Shown here one piece after another: positions 25,283 to 35,139 of a stretch of 64,000 bases of DNA. The first letter of the stretch is position 1. Every line of letters begins with the position of its first letter. Source of the DNA: an uncultured Tateyamaria sp. (GTDB taxonomy: Bacteria > Pseudomonadota > Alphaproteobacteria > Rhodobacterales > Rhodobacteraceae); NCBI RefSeq assembly GCF_947503465.1, contig NZ_CANNDN010000001.1, positions 2,129,501-2,193,500 of the forward strand, in the 5' to 3' direction. The position numbers were made by a program, and so were the translations under genes. The notes beneath the pieces were generated by a model that saw only the letters and a list, made by a program, of their open reading frames with translations, was not told the DNA's origin and ran no database searches.

Positions 25283-26554
25283 TCAGCCGCTTTTGCGCAG
25301 GCACGCCACATAGAAGCCGTCCATCCCGCCACGGTCTGGCCAGTGATCCGGGCGCAGGCGCAATCCGCCTTCTTCCGTGACCCAAACCGGATCGACGCCA
25401 GGGCGGTTCAGGGCCGCGCGATCAACCGACAGATTCGGATGTCGTGCAAGTGCGTCTTCGACCTGCACTTCGCCCTCGTCCGGCAACAGCGAACAGGTGC
25501 AGAACACCATGCGCCCACCCGGTTTCAGCAGGGTGACCGCGTGATCCAGCATACGCGCCTGCATGTCGATCAATGCGCCAAATTCGGACCCGTCCTTGGC
25601 AAAGGGCAAATCCGGGTGGCGACGGATCGTGCCCGTGGCGGAACAGGGTGCATCAAGAAGGATCGCATCGAACTGACCCGTCACGTCAAAGGCATCCTCG
25701 ACCCGCGTGTCGGCGTTCAATCTGGTGCGGACCAGGTTCTGCTTGACCCGTTCCATCCGTCCTTCGGAAATGTCGACGGCTGTCACAGTTGCCCCCGCAG
25801 CGGCCAGTTGCAGGGTCTTGCCGCCGGGTGCGGCACAGAGGTCCAGAACCGTTTCGCCCGGCTGGGCGTCCAGGACACGGGCAGGAATGGCGGCGGCGGC
25901 ATCCTGCACCCACCATCTCCCTTCGGTAAAGCCCGGAAGCCCAGACACCTGAACCGAAGCGGCCACACGCACCGACCCCGTCGGCAGCACATGGCCGTCA
26001 ACGGCAGCGGCGACTTCTTCGGGCGCGGCTTTCACGCTCAGATCCAGCGCAGCGCCCTCAAAGTGCGCTTTTTCCATTTCAAGGACCGCTTCGCCGCCCC
26101 ATGCATCGACAAGCGGGCCACGCAACCATTTGGGCAAGCGCGGAATGCGCAGCGTGGGCCACTGCTCCGCACCTTTGTCCGCCACCTTGCGCAGCACGGC
26201 ATTCGTCAGCCCCTTGAGATGCCCATAGCGTTTATGGCGCGACACAATGTTGACCATCGAGTTCACGACGCCATGCGCCGCCTCACCTGCGCACAGCTCG
26301 ATCGTTCCGACGCGCAGCGCATTGCGAACGGTGAGCGGCGGGTACTTCTGCAGGTGCTTTTGCAGGATACGGTCCGCCCGCTCCATGCCGCGCAGGGTCT
26401 CGGTGGCCAGACGCTGTGCCCGGGCACGATCGGCAGGTTCCAGTCGATCCAATGCGCCCGCCCCGATCAGCTCGGGCATCAACTTGCCCTCGCCAAGGAT
26501 CTGATCCAGCAGGTAGATCGCGCTGCGCCGCGCGGGCAGTCCCGTATCGCTCAT
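25283..26554 (-). CDS. rsmB: 16S rRNA cytosine-5 methyltransferase, RsmB/NOP type
   Basis: A 423-residue protein. Residues 1 to about 140 are a NusB-like RNA-binding domain (MSDTGLPARRSAIYLLDQIL). The C-terminal catalytic part has the SAM-binding segment VLDLCAAPGGKTLQLA and the two cysteines of m5C enzymes in LLDAPCSATGTIRRHPD and VFCTCSLLPDEGE. RsmB methylates C967 of 16S rRNA; alphaproteobacterial members are usually annotated the same way. It heads the minus-strand series that continues into the heparinase-like gene and purH. Confidence 0.92.
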   Translation of the reverse strand: MSDTGLPARRSAIYLLDQILGEGKLMPELIGAGALDRLEPADRARAQRLATETLRGMERADRILQKHLQKYPPLTVRNALRVGTIELCAGEAAHGVVNSMVNIVSRHKRYGHLKGLTNAVLRKVADKGAEQWPTLRIPRLPKWLRGPLVDAWGGEAVLEMEKAHFEGAALDLSVKAAPEEVAAAVDGHVLPTGSVRVAASVQVSGLPGFTEGRWWVQDAAAAIPARVLDAQPGETVLDLCAAPGGKTLQLAAAGATVTAVDISEGRMERVKQNLVRTRLNADTRVEDAFDVTGQFDAILLDAPCSATGTIRRHPDLPFAKDGSEFGALIDMQARMLDHAVTLLKPGGRMVFCTCSLLPDEGEVQVEDALARHPNLSVDRAALNRPGVDPVWVTEEGGLRLRPDHWPDRGGMDGFYVACLRKSG

Positions 26555-26640
26555 GTCCGTCCCCGGTTATTGCTGTCGCACCCGCTTGCCGGGGCGAAGG
26601 TCGGGCGTATATCAAGGGCATGACCCAAGAGGAACCCACC

Positions 26641-26820
26641 ATGTCAGACGACCAGCCCACCGATCTGCCGCCCGCTGCAGTGCGCGCCCTGGCCGAGGCC
26701 GAGGACCGGCGCAAGGCTGCCAAGAAGCTGGACTTGCCGACCGAACTGGGCGGACGTGACGGACCGGAACCGGTCCGCTACGGGGATTGGGAGAAAAAGG
26801 GGATTGCGATCGATTTCTGA
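26641..26820 (+). CDS. SDHAF4-like protein (DUF1674)
   Basis: A 59-residue protein ending RYGDWEKKGIAIDF, the diagnostic C-terminus of the SDHAF4/DUF1674 family. In mitochondria SDHAF4 protects the flavinated SdhA subunit during succinate dehydrogenase assembly; the bacterial role is inferred by homology. The N-terminus is charged and probably disordered. AAGAGGAA lies at proper distance before the ATG at 26641; an in-frame ATG at 26620 is less suitable. It is divergent from rsmB and nearly touches the convergent gene that follows. Confidence 0.85.
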   Translation: MSDDQPTDLPPAAVRALAEAEDRRKAAKKLDLPTELGGRDGPEPVRYGDWEKKGIAIDF

Positions 26821-26823
26821 TCG

Positions 26824-27177
26824 TTACCGCAAGCGGAACATCGCGCTGTCCCCGGCACCACGGTCGGATGTAAACTTGATCCGACCATCGTCACTGGCCT
26901 GAACTTCCTGACAGTTATAGCCCAGCGGGTCACCGCCCCAGAACAGATCGCGGCAGAAGTACCCGTTTTGCCAGGACCACGTGCCTTCGACGTCCCAGCG
27001 CGCGCCACGGCCCTCGATCTGACCATCTGGCCTCACATTCAGCTTCACAAACGGGCGGGTCAGCGTCTTGCCGTTCACCAGTTGCACGAATTTCTGCTGA
27101 TTGTCGACCTTCACGAGGTCGGCCAGGGCGGGCCCGGCTGCAACAGCGGCCACAGCCGCAAGCTTTATCACACGCAT
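26824..27177 (-). CDS. Small exported protein of unknown function
   Basis: A 117-residue protein with a signal peptide (MRVIKLAAVAAVAAGPALA). The mature part (residues 20-117) is rich in beta-type and aromatic residues and has two cysteines (YFCRDLFWGG and GYNCQEVQ) that could form a disulfide. No catalytic motif is recognisable. It ends three bases before the convergent DUF1674 gene's last codon. I chose the ATG at 27177, which opens the signal peptide. Homologues are sometimes labelled dihydrodipicolinate reductase because dapB is adjacent, but nothing in the sequence supports that. Confidence 0.75.
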   Translation of the reverse strand: MRVIKLAAVAAVAAGPALADLVKVDNQQKFVQLVNGKTLTRPFVKLNVRPDGQIEGRGARWDVEGTWSWQNGYFCRDLFWGGDPLGYNCQEVQASDDGRIKFTSDRGAGDSAMFRLR

Positions 27178-27278
27178 ATCACAATTACCTTCACGCGATG
27201 GCATCCTTCGCCAACATGTACGCTTGATCACGGAAATTGGTTCACTCTGACGGTGAAAACATGGTGCGCGGGCGGCGT

Positions 27279-28094
27279 TTATCCACGCATTCCCAATACA
27301 TCCAGCATGTCATACTGCCCGGGGGCCTTGTCCTGGGCCCAGAGGGCGGCCCGCAACGCGCCCTTTGCAAAAAGCGCCCTGTCGGTCGCCATGTGCTTGA
27401 GGACAATGCGTTCGCCCGCCCCGGCAAACAGGACCTCGTGCTCGCCCACGATATCGCCGCCCCGAATGACCGAAAAACCGATATCGCCGCGCTTGCGGGC
27501 ACCGGTTATGCCGTCCCGGGCTGCATCGCGCACCTTGTCCAGATCAACGCCGCGCCCTTCGGCTGCGGCCTCACCCAGCATCAGGGCGGTGCCTGACGGT
27601 GCATCCACCTTGTGGTGATGGTGCCCCTCGATCACCTCGATATCAAAATCCTCGTCCAGCGCGGCAGCGACCTGTCTGACCAGCTGGGTCAAAAGGTTCA
27701 CCCCCAGGCTCATGTTGCCTGCCCGCACGATGGCGCAATGGCGCGCGGCCGGTTCCAATTGGGCGATCTGTTCATCGCTCATGCCGGTTGTGCCTATGAT
27801 ATGCGCCGCGCGCGCCTGTGCCGCGATCTTCGACAAGGCGAGTGTTGCCTCGGGTGCGGTGAAATCGATCACGGCCTGCGCCTGCGCCATCGGTTCCAGC
27901 GCATCGTCAAAGACACGGGCGCCGACGGCCTTGCCCCCCATGGCTTCGCCCACGTCCTGCCCGATCCAATCGTGCCCGGGTCGCTCAAGCGCACCGACCA
28001 GACGCATCCTGTCGCTGTCCAGAACCGACCGGATCAGCATCTGACCCATCCGGCCCGATGCACCTGCAATCACGATCCCCGGCAAATCTGACAT
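27279..28094 (-). CDS. dapB: 4-hydroxy-tetrahydrodipicolinate reductase
   Basis: A 271-residue NAD(P)H-dependent reductase in the lysine/diaminopimelate pathway, required for peptidoglycan. The N-terminal nucleotide-binding loop is [11 protein letters not shown]. The catalytic His and Lys are in [18 protein letters not shown], and the IGTTG motif is present. The ATG at 28094 is preceded by GAGGG, making it better than 28103. It is divergent from rbfA and stands apart from other lysine genes. Confidence 0.95.
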   Translation of the reverse strand: MSDLPGIVIAGASGRMGQMLIRSVLDSDRMRLVGALERPGHDWIGQDVGEAMGGKAVGARVFDDALEPMAQAQAVIDFTAPEATLALSKIAAQARAAHIIGTTGMSDEQIAQLEPAARHCAIVRAGNMSLGVNLLTQLVRQVAAALDEDFDIEVIEGHHHHKVDAPSGTALMLGEAAAEGRGVDLDKVRDAARDGITGARKRGDIGFSVIRGGDIVGEHEVLFAGAGERIVLKHMATDRALFAKGALRAALWAQDKAPGQYDMLDVLGMRG

Positions 28095-28181
28095 GTCCCT
28101 CATCCCTTTTGGCGGTTTCCCGCTTCCCTAGCCTGCCCGCCGCCGCTTGGCAAAGGTCAGCGCCTGACTTAGATGGGACAA

Positions 28182-28577
28182 ATGGCAAAGAACAAGTTTC
28201 ACGATGGCCCCGGCCCCTCGCAACGGCAGTTGCGCGTTGGCGAACTGATCCGCCGCACCCTGTCCGAGGTGCTGGCGCGCGGCGACGTGCATGACCCCGA
28301 TCTGAACCGCATGTCCATCACCGTGGGCGAGGTGCGCACATCTCCCGACCTCAGGATCGCGACGGCCTATGTTTTGCCGCTGGGCGGGCAGGGGCAAGAG
28401 GATGTCCTCAAGCTGTTGGCCCGCAACAAGGGCGAATTGCGACGTGCGGTGTCCAAGAAGCTGGCGCTCAAGTTCGCGCCCGACCTGCGGTTTCAGCTGG
28501 ACGAGACGTTTGACCGGATGGACGACACACGGCGCATGCTGAACCAGGACGCCGTGCGGCGGGACACCAAGGCATGA
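28182..28577 (+). CDS. rbfA: Ribosome-binding factor A
   Basis: A 131-residue KH-fold protein that assists maturation of the 30S subunit. Visible family segments are [37 protein letters not shown] and [19 protein letters not shown]. The ATG at 28182 (MAKNKFHDG) follows GGGAC; 28173 is also possible. The stop overlaps the next ATG, so the glycosidase gene is translationally coupled. In most alphaproteobacteria truB follows directly; here two genes are inserted in between. Confidence 0.95.
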   Translation: MAKNKFHDGPGPSQRQLRVGELIRRTLSEVLARGDVHDPDLNRMSITVGEVRTSPDLRIATAYVLPLGGQGQEDVLKLLARNKGELRRAVSKKLALKFAPDLRFQLDETFDRMDDTRRMLNQDAVRRDTKA

Positions 28578-29314
28578 TGCGAGCAGCAGCGGCGCTGGTG
28601 CTGCTGGTCTGGACCTTGCCGGTCTGGGCCGTCACCTGCGACACCATCCGGTACGAGGGCAACCGCTATACCGCCTGCACCGTCGATCCCGCAAGAGACG
28701 AGCTGCGCCTCTTCCTTTATGACACCGACGGCGCGCCTTATGGGCAATTCAGCGCCGTGGATCAGGCGCTGACGGCCGAAGGCAAGGCCCTGACCTTTGC
28801 CATGAACGCCGGCATGTATCACGAAGACCGCGCGCCCGTCGGGCATTATGTGGAAAACGGGAAAGAGATCATGCGCGTGATCGCAAATCCCGGTCCCGGC
28901 AATTTCGGGCTGTTGCCCAATGGCATCCTGTGCCTGCGCCCGGGCCGGGCCGACGTGTTCGAAACGCTCGATTTTGTGGACCGGTCACCCGACTGCAAAT
29001 TTGCGACGCAATCCGGGCCGATGTTGGTCATCGACGGGCAACTGCATCCCCGGTTTCTGCCCGACAGCACGTCCCGCTTTGTCCGCAACGGTGTCGGGAC
29101 CAGCGCCGATGGGCGCAAGGCCGTATTTGTCATTTCGAACAACGCTGTCACCTTCCACGAATTCGGCAGCCTGTTCAAAGACGGGTTGGGCCTGCCCAAC
29201 GCGCTGTTCTTCGATGGCAACATCTCGCGCCTTTATGCGCCGCAGGTGAACAGGGATGACTTTGGCTTTGCCCTTGGGCCCATTATCGGAACGGTTGCGC
29301 CCGCCGCGCGTTAG
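28574..29314 (+). CDS. Exported phosphodiester glycosidase-like protein (DUF2233/NAGPA fold)
   Basis: A 246-residue protein with a signal peptide ([18 protein letters not shown]). The body has the NAGPA-like layout: [47 protein letters not shown], and [15 protein letters not shown] near the end. Members split N-acetylglucosamine phosphodiesters or related exopolysaccharide linkages. The local substrate is unknown. It overlaps rbfA by four bases (28574-28577). Confidence 0.85.
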   Translation: MMRAAAALVLLVWTLPVWAVTCDTIRYEGNRYTACTVDPARDELRLFLYDTDGAPYGQFSAVDQALTAEGKALTFAMNAGMYHEDRAPVGHYVENGKEIMRVIANPGPGNFGLLPNGILCLRPGRADVFETLDFVDRSPDCKFATQSGPMLVIDGQLHPRFLPDSTSRFVRNGVGTSADGRKAVFVISNNAVTFHEFGSLFKDGLGLPNALFFDGNISRLYAPQVNRDDFGFALGPIIGTVAPAAR

Positions 29315-29355
29315 CCCGCTGTGCAGGGCGATCCTGCGACCACGTGGGACGCTCG

Positions 29356-30747
29356 ATGCCAACATCTGCAAATCTGAATGATCACCCCATAGGCTGGGCA
29401 CTCTTTCGCGTGTCTGCCCCGATGAGTATCGGCATTTTCGGAGTGCTTATGGTCGGGCTCGCCGACGCTTTCTTTCTGGCACGATACGGGGATTTTGCGC
29501 TGACGGCCGTCGGCTTCATCTATCCGGTCACCATGACCCTGACCTCACTGTCCATCGGGTTGAGTGCCGGAACCAGCACCGTTGTCAGCCAGGCCCTCGG
29601 GCGGGGAGAAGACGAGGAAAAACAGCGCACCACCATGCACGCGATGCTGATGGGGCTTGGGCTTGCATCGGTCGCCACGCTTGCCTTTTACCTGGCGGCT
29701 CCTTGGCTCTTTGGCCTCATGGGCGCGTCGGGACAGGTGCTTGATGCTGTCATGGCCTATATCCCTTGGTGGTGCCTCAGTTTTCCGCTTCTGGTCATGG
29801 CACAGCTTCTGAATTCGGTCTTTCGTGCGGCAGGGCGTTCCGAAATTGCGGCGATCACCATGTTCGGCCAGGCAACCCTGAACATCGCCCTGACCCCGCT
29901 TCTGATCTTTGGTTGGGGACCGGTGCCTGAACTTGGTGTCGCGGGTGCCGGGCTCGCGACCTTCCTCGCGCGCGCCCTTGGGTTTTTCGGTATCCTTATC
30001 TACGCCTGGTGGACATCCGAACTGTGTTTCGATGTGAACCCGCTCAAGGGCCTGCTGGCGTCGATCCGCAAGATTGGGCGGGTCGCGGCCCCCGCTTCGC
30101 TTTCCAATGCGATCAATCCGGGCGGCATGGCCGCTGTGACCGCAGCCGTTGCGATTGTCGGCGATGCAGCCGTCGCGGGGTTTGGCGCCGCAACACGCGT
30201 TCAATCGCTGTTGTTTGTGCCCATGCTGGCCCTGTCGGCGGGCATTGGCCCTGTGGTGGGGCAGGCCTGGGGCGCCGAAGACCGGCAGCGCGCGCAGAAG
30301 GCCGTACGCCTGACAATCCTGACCTGTCTCGCCTATGGCGCGGGTCTGAGCGCGGTCCTGCTGCTGTTTGCCCAGCCGATTGCCGCACTGGTGGCCGACA
30401 ACAAGGAGGCGGCCACCTACGGCGCGCAATACCTCCGCTTCGTCGGGTTGTCCTTCTTTGGATATGGCATTCTGATTACCGCGAACGCCGCGATGAACGC
30501 ACGGGATCGCGCGCTGTGGTCAATGGGACTGAGTGCTGCGCGGATTACGCTGATCTATATCCCCTTTGCCTGGGCGGGTGTCCTGATCTTCGGCTTCAGT
30601 GGTGTTCTTTGGGCCGCAATACTTGCAAACACGCTGGGCGCGTGGGGCGCAGTGATTGCATGCCGCGCCGTCGGACTGCTGGACACGGATATGCCCGGGA
30701 TCGGCGGTCCCGCCCGGGCGGCGCGATCCTTGGTGTCGCCTGATTGA
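29356..30747 (+). CDS. MATE-family efflux transporter
   Basis: A 463-residue, twelve-helix sodium- or proton-coupled multidrug exporter of the inner membrane. The N-terminal part has [18 protein letters not shown], and the two homologous halves are visible around [39 protein letters not shown] is the second-half equivalent of the [14 protein letters not shown] segment. Substrates cannot be predicted. The ATG at 29356 has GGGAC in front; 29344 is also in frame. It sits between the rbfA-linked glycosidase and truB. Confidence 0.9.
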   Translation: MPTSANLNDHPIGWALFRVSAPMSIGIFGVLMVGLADAFFLARYGDFALTAVGFIYPVTMTLTSLSIGLSAGTSTVVSQALGRGEDEEKQRTTMHAMLMGLGLASVATLAFYLAAPWLFGLMGASGQVLDAVMAYIPWWCLSFPLLVMAQLLNSVFRAAGRSEIAAITMFGQATLNIALTPLLIFGWGPVPELGVAGAGLATFLARALGFFGILIYAWWTSELCFDVNPLKGLLASIRKIGRVAAPASLSNAINPGGMAAVTAAVAIVGDAAVAGFGAATRVQSLLFVPMLALSAGIGPVVGQAWGAEDRQRAQKAVRLTILTCLAYGAGLSAVLLLFAQPIAALVADNKEAATYGAQYLRFVGLSFFGYGILITANAAMNARDRALWSMGLSAARITLIYIPFAWAGVLIFGFSGVLWAAILANTLGAWGAVIACRAVGLLDTDMPGIGGPARAARSLVSPD

Positions 30748-30802
30748 CAACAGCCGCAACGCTGGGATAGGCGGCAGCCCTTATTCGACAAACGGGGGCG
30801 AC

Positions 30803-31708
30803 ATGGGCCGTTCACGCAAAGGGCGCGACATTTCCGGGTGGTTGGTGGTGGACAAGCCCGCAGGCCTGACCTCAACCGCCGTGGTGAACAAGGTGCGTTG
30901 GGCGCTGCAGGCCAAAAAGGCCGGGCACGCAGGCACCCTCGATCCCGAGGCAACCGGCGTGTTGGCCGTCGCCCTGGGCGAGGCAACCAAGACAGTCCCC
31001 TACATCACCGATGCGCTCAAGGCCTACCGCTTCACGGTGCGATGGGGCCAGGCCACCAATACCGACGATGCCGAGGGCGAGGTGGTCGCGACATCGGATA
31101 TCCGGCCCACGGATGACCAGATCAAGGATGCACTGGGACAGTTCATCGGCGACATCATGCAGGTCCCGCCCAAATTTTCAGCCGTCAAGGTCGACGGGCA
31201 ACGCGCCTACAAACTGGCCCGCGATGGCGAAGACATTGAACTCGCCGCCCGCCCGCTTTGGGTCGAGGAACTGGTGCTGACCGACCGGCCCGACACAGAC
31301 CACGCAGAGCTTGAGATGGTGTGCGGCAAAGGCGGCTATGTGCGGTCCATTGCCCGCGATCTGGGCCAGGCACTGGGCTGCTACGGCCATGTGCGGTACC
31401 TGCGACGGATCTGGTCCGGCCCCTTCGACGCCGAAGACGGCCTGACCTTTGAGCAGATCGAAGAAATGGCGCAGACGCCCGACCTGGATGACCACCTGCG
31501 CCCGACCGCCGAAGGACTGGCCGACCTGCCCGAACTGCGCGCGACGCCGGAAGGGGCCGCGCGCCTGCGCAACGGCAACCCGGGCATGGTCCTTGCGTCG
31601 GACATTGAATACGGGACCGAGTGTTGGGCATCCCTGGACGGCGTGCCAATCGCCGTTGGCCGGTACAAGGCAGGCGAATTGCACCCGGCGCGTGTGTTCA
31701 ACCTGTAA
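30803..31708 (+). CDS. truB: tRNA pseudouridine-55 synthase
   Basis: A 301-residue enzyme that makes pseudouridine in the T-loop of tRNAs. The catalytic aspartate is in [14 protein letters not shown], and other family motifs are [32 protein letters not shown] and [12 protein letters not shown]. The start at 30803 ([17 protein letters not shown]) follows GGGGGCGAC. The gene belongs to the rbfA-truB-rpsO-pnp backbone; the two usual neighbours are separated from it by inserted genes. Confidence 0.96.
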   Translation: MGRSRKGRDISGWLVVDKPAGLTSTAVVNKVRWALQAKKAGHAGTLDPEATGVLAVALGEATKTVPYITDALKAYRFTVRWGQATNTDDAEGEVVATSDIRPTDDQIKDALGQFIGDIMQVPPKFSAVKVDGQRAYKLARDGEDIELAARPLWVEELVLTDRPDTDHAELEMVCGKGGYVRSIARDLGQALGCYGHVRYLRRIWSGPFDAEDGLTFEQIEEMAQTPDLDDHLRPTAEGLADLPELRATPEGAARLRNGNPGMVLASDIEYGTECWASLDGVPIAVGRYKAGELHPARVFNL

Positions 31709-31884
31709 CATTCCGCCCCCATTCACGGACCCGCATCACGATCCGGGCCGGTTCCGCCCTCTCATTTGTTACAGTTCGCAAGCTTTCGATAAGCGATGCG
31801 TGAGGCGCCTTTCCAAAAGGAACTGAACGGTCCACATCTATCCCATCAACAGCAGACACGACGTCCATTTATGGGAAACATGAC

Positions 31885-32388
31885 ATGACAAACGTAACAC
31901 TCCGCACCGTTGGCACCGTCCTGACCGCAGGGGCATTCGCCACCATCGCATTCGACGCTTTCGGGCAGGCGCTCAGCCCGCTCCTTGGCTACGCAAAACT
32001 GGCACCCGTCGGCCTGGCCGGCGCATCGCTAAAGGCCATCTTCGGCGCAAACCCCTCCGGCGCGGCACACCTGTTGCACGCTTTGACGGGCCTGATCTTC
32101 TACGCCGTGGGTTACTTTGCAATCGCGCGCCCCATTCAGCTGGCCGTGATGCCGCGCCTGCACTGGTCGATGACGGCCATCGCTTACGGCATCGCGCTGT
32201 GGGTCTTTGCCCTCTATGTCATGGCGCACCTCGTCACCGGCAACAAACCGTTCCTGGGCTGGACCGGAATCACCTGGGTCGCGCTGTGGGGCCACATCGT
32301 CTACGCCGTGGTTGCCGCCGCCATCATGGAAGCCAAGGGCGCCGTGCTGGACCTGCGCCGCGAACCGATGGCCATCCCCGCCGAATAA
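31885..32388 (+). CDS. Membrane protein of unknown function
   Basis: A 167-residue protein with four predicted membrane segments, at roughly residues 7-27, 65-85, 95-115 and 128-150. No functional motif is visible. The first helix (TVGTVLTAGAFATIAFDAFGQ) could alternatively be a signal anchor. It has its own 176-bp upstream spacer, which probably holds a promoter, and is followed by a strong hairpin (32411-32444). It sits in the gap between truB and rpsO that also holds the DUF1643 and RTX genes. Confidence 0.75.
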   Translation: MTNVTLRTVGTVLTAGAFATIAFDAFGQALSPLLGYAKLAPVGLAGASLKAIFGANPSGAAHLLHALTGLIFYAVGYFAIARPIQLAVMPRLHWSMTAIAYGIALWVFALYVMAHLVTGNKPFLGWTGITWVALWGHIVYAVVAAAIMEAKGAVLDLRREPMAIPAE

Positions 32389-32410
32389 AGGCGCTTGCAT
32401 AAACACATTG

Positions 32411-32444
32411 ATGGGGCGGTCTGCGGCTGGCAGAACCGCCCCAT
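32411..32444 (+). terminator. Hairpin spanning the DUF1643 start codon
   Basis: ATGGGGCGGTCTGC pairs with GCAGAACCGCCCCAT (one bulged base), loop GGCTG. It lies 22 bases after the membrane protein stop and its right arm contains the ATG of the next gene (32443). It could end the upstream transcript or hide the downstream start. No T-run follows. Confidence 0.55.
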
Positions 32445-32973
32445 GATCGTTCGAACACACACCAAGGGCGACGCGCCCTCGACCGCTGTATATTCAGAGT
32501 GCGAAAGCTATCGGTACAGCCTGACGCGCATCTGGGACGAGACGGGGCGGCGTGTGAACTTTGTGATGCTGAACCCTTCGACGGCAACCGAAGTGCAAAA
32601 CGACCCGACGGTAGAGCGCTGTGAAAGGCGGGCCCGGGCGCTGGGATATGGCAGCTTTGCAGTGACCAATATCTTTGCCTGGCGCGATACCGACCCAAAG
32701 GCGATGCGGGCCGCGGCCGATCCCATCGGCCCCGCAAATGACGACGCCATTGCAGAGCGGGCGCAATGGGCGCAGGACGTGATCGCGGCGTGGGGGACGC
32801 ATGGGGCGCACCTGGACCGCGGCGCCGACGTGGCAACGCTTCTTCACAACGCGAACAGACCGCTGTTCCACCTTGGCTTGTCCAAGGCCGGCCACCCGAA
32901 ACATCCACTGTATCTGCCATACACCCAGCAGCCGGAGCCGTGGACATCGTCGCCCATCTTTAACAGGCATTAA
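32443..32973 (+). CDS. DUF1643-domain protein
   Basis: A 176-residue protein recognised by VNFVMLNPSTATEVQNDPTVERCERRARALGYGSF (long motif; key residues are LNPSTA, DPT and the RC pair) and VTNIFAWRDTDP. DUF1643 has no established biochemical function; members turn up in genome-defence neighbourhoods and in phages. The exact start is uncertain: the ATG at 32443 is inside a hairpin arm, and an in-frame ATG at 32395 would add 16 residues with no family match. Codon use is like the neighbours. Confidence 0.8.
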   Translation: MIVRTHTKGDAPSTAVYSECESYRYSLTRIWDETGRRVNFVMLNPSTATEVQNDPTVERCERRARALGYGSFAVTNIFAWRDTDPKAMRAAADPIGPANDDAIAERAQWAQDVIAAWGTHGAHLDRGADVATLLHNANRPLFHLGLSKAGHPKHPLYLPYTQQPEPWTSSPIFNRH

Positions 32974-33050
32974 CCACCTTTCCGGATATCCTTTGTCTCG
33001 ATCCCGGACTTCGGCTACTGGAAATCTGGGCTTTTCCGTTTCCTGGTTGG

Positions 33051-34016
33051 ATGTCGTTCATGTTGTGGCTTGCTGGATTGATGGGACTTATGGCGGTCGG
33101 CGCGGTTGGCGTCATCGACATGACGTCACCCGATGAAACGCAGGACGACGACACCGCAAACCGCGCGTCATCGACCACGCCCACGGGGGACGGCACCGCG
33201 CCCGGCAGCGACATCGGCGGGGAACAGGTCGGCGACACTGGCGGTGACACGCTGACCCTTGGCTCTGACGGCGACGACGTGCTGGACGGAACCGACGGGG
33301 ATGACACCCTGTATGGTGAAGACGGCGATGACACCATCGCGGGCGGCACCGGCGATGATACCCTGCATGGAGAAGATGGCGCAGACCTCATTGCTGGCGG
33401 CGGCGATGATGACGACATCTATGGCCACAATGACGACGACACCCTGGATGGCGATGCGGGCGACGATACACTGCATGGCGGGATGGGTGCCGACCAGCTG
33501 TCCGGGGGCGACGGTGACGACGCGGTGCATGGCGGCCTCGACGATGACACACTCAATGGCGGCGACGGTGCCGATACGCTGTTTGGCGGCTGGGGCAATG
33601 ACGTTCTGAACGGTGTTCAGGATGATCCCGAGACCGCCGTTCTGGACGACACCGACGACGGCGACTTCCTGAACGGCGGCGGTGGCGACGATGTAATTGT
33701 TGCGGGCCAGGACGACACCGTGACCGCGGGCGATGGCGCCGACACGATCGTGACCGGCAGCTGGGTTGCCGATGGCCCAGCCGTGACAATCATGGATTTC
33801 AGCGCCCAGGACGACAACATCCTCCTGGTTTACGAGGATGAGGACGCAGAACCCGCAATCACACTGCGGATCGATCCAGAAAACCCGACAATCACACATG
33901 TCATGATGAACGGCGTCACGGTGGCCAACGTCTTGGATGACGCCGGTATAACGATCGAGGATATCGCGCTGATGCCGCTCAGCCTGGCGCAAAGCACCGG
34001 CATGGTGTCGGCCTGA
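33051..34016 (+). CDS. RTX-repeat calcium-binding protein with N-terminal membrane anchor
   Basis: A 321-residue protein. Residues 3-23 ([21 protein letters not shown]) form one hydrophobic helix, then comes an acidic linker (DETQDDDT and [12 protein letters not shown]). Residues about 70 to 215 hold about ten nonapeptide RTX repeats of the form GGxGxDxLx (for example [12 protein letters not shown]), which fold into a calcium-binding beta roll. The C-terminal 100 residues are a non-repetitive domain ([12 protein letters not shown], then [12 protein letters not shown]). Classic RTX proteins are secreted via a type I system; no such exporter is nearby. Function unknown. Confidence 0.82.
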   Translation: MSFMLWLAGLMGLMAVGAVGVIDMTSPDETQDDDTANRASSTTPTGDGTAPGSDIGGEQVGDTGGDTLTLGSDGDDVLDGTDGDDTLYGEDGDDTIAGGTGDDTLHGEDGADLIAGGGDDDDIYGHNDDDTLDGDAGDDTLHGGMGADQLSGGDGDDAVHGGLDDDTLNGGDGADTLFGGWGNDVLNGVQDDPETAVLDDTDDGDFLNGGGGDDVIVAGQDDTVTAGDGADTIVTGSWVADGPAVTIMDFSAQDDNILLVYEDEDAEPAITLRIDPENPTITHVMMNGVTVANVLDDAGITIEDIALMPLSLAQSTGMVSA

Positions 34017-34164
34017 GCCTGCCACGCAGGGCACGAACATCGTTGCCATGCCCGCGAATCTCTCCTATATGCGCGCATCTCCGGAGATATCCGGATACCT
34101 TGGCCCCGTGCTGGACGACATCCCGGCCGGCGGCGTCTCACTCGAACCTGAAAAGGAGATCCCG

Positions 34165-34434
34165 ATGTCGATCACAGCCGAAGACAAAGCACGCGTGATG
34201 AAAGAATACGGCACCAAGGACGGCGACACCGGTTCGCCCGAAGTCCAGGTTGCCATCCTGTCGTCCCGCATCGCCACGCTGACCGAGCATTTCAAGACGC
34301 ACAAGAAAGACAACCATGGCCGCCGCGGCCTGCTGAAAATGGTTGCCCAGCGCCGCAAGCTGCTCGATTACCTCAAGGGCAAGGACGAGGCGCGGTACAC
34401 CGACCTCATCAAACGCCTGGGGCTGCGCCGCTAA
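34165..34434 (+). CDS. rpsO: 30S ribosomal protein S15
   Basis: An 89-residue ribosomal protein that binds 16S rRNA. It has the canonical [16 protein letters not shown] start, [22 protein letters not shown] (key residues LSSRI, LT, H and KDNH follow) and the C-terminus LIKRLGLRR. An ideal AAGGAGAT precedes the ATG at 34165. A stem-loop terminator follows the stop. rpsO usually regulates and is co-transcribed with pnp; here three genes lie between them, so coupling may be weakened. Confidence 0.98.
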   Translation: MSITAEDKARVMKEYGTKDGDTGSPEVQVAILSSRIATLTEHFKTHKKDNHGRRGLLKMVAQRRKLLDYLKGKDEARYTDLIKRLGLRR

Positions 34435-34458
34435 CCAGCGCTAGGCGCTACGACATTC

Positions 34459-34483
34459 AATCGCACCCCCCGGGGTGCGATTT
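34459..34483 (+). terminator. Rho-independent terminator after rpsO
   Basis: AATCGCACCCC and GGGGTGCGATT form a near-perfect stem around a CC loop, followed by TTTGCGTTT. It begins 24 bases after the rpsO stop. It cleanly separates rpsO from the minus-strand lipoprotein gene. Confidence 0.8.
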
Positions 34484-34595
34484 GCGTTTCAGGCCGCGGA
34501 AAAGACGAAGCGTACAGGCCGAGCAAGGTGGGTGATCGACCACAATCGGGCAAGTATCAAAAATGTTTTTCGGATACCCAGCGCGTCTGCAATGA

Positions 34596-35015
34596 CTAGA
34601 CGCACTCGACGGTCACATCGTAGCTTGGGAAATAAGTTCGACCACCGCCAGAAACTTGAACTCTGAAATCACCATTGTGCTCCACACGCGTTACGCGGAA
34701 AGTCTGAAATCCGTCCTGTGTACACCAATCCTCGAACAAACGTTCGGTAAATCCGGCAATCTCAGGCTTCGGTAGTTTTGACACAGGAATTTGCCGAACA
34801 GTTTCATCTGTATACCCTAGAAGAATATTGTCACGACGCGGGACGCGATCACCAAAAAGCACGCGTTCATACGTGGATTTACCCGCCGCATTCGTTCCAA
34901 CAAAGTGCCTATTTTTAAATTCCGCGTTCTGACGCGCAAGGTCTTCTGGTGAATTGCACGCGGTCACTGCAGCCACAAAACCAAAAAGCACCCAAAACTT
35001 CATTCCAGCCGCCAT
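34596..35015 (-). CDS. AT-rich lipoprotein of unknown function
   Basis: A 139-residue protein starting MAAGMKFWVLFGFVAAVTAC, a lipoprotein signal whose lipobox is VTAC. The mature part (NSPEDLARQNAEFKNRHF, then FEDWCTQDGFQTFRVTRVEHN) has no known domain. The codon use is AT-richer than the flanking genes, which suggests transfer into this gap. The ATG at 35015 is preferred because GAGAGG lies in front; the long open frame upstream to 35270 overlaps the divergent ASCH gene. It is convergent with rpsO, separated by its terminator. Confidence 0.72.
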   Translation of the reverse strand: MAAGMKFWVLFGFVAAVTACNSPEDLARQNAEFKNRHFVGTNAAGKSTYERVLFGDRVPRRDNILLGYTDETVRQIPVSKLPKPEIAGFTERLFEDWCTQDGFQTFRVTRVEHNGDFRVQVSGGGRTYFPSYDVTVECV

Positions 35016-35139
35016 GTTCAATCCTCTCCAGACCAATAAAGCAACCCATAGCTTCAATCGAGGGTTGTGCAAGCCATTGACAGCGCCCGATACTGAGAGT
35101 TTTGAATGCAAGCCAAGGGAAGCAAACGATATCCAGTTC

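Noticed and set aside
26824-27177. Annotation of the small exported protein as a dihydrodipicolinate reductase
   Set aside because: It lacks the nucleotide-binding loop and catalytic motifs; the true dapB is the adjacent gene.
27280-27300. A TTATCCACG sequence resembling a DnaA box
   Set aside because: Single occurrence at the 3' end of dapB coding sequence; expected by chance.
33259-33609. CRISPR or tandem DNA repeat in the RTX gene
   Set aside because: The regular pattern comes from the nonapeptide protein repeats; DNA units vary and there are no spacers.
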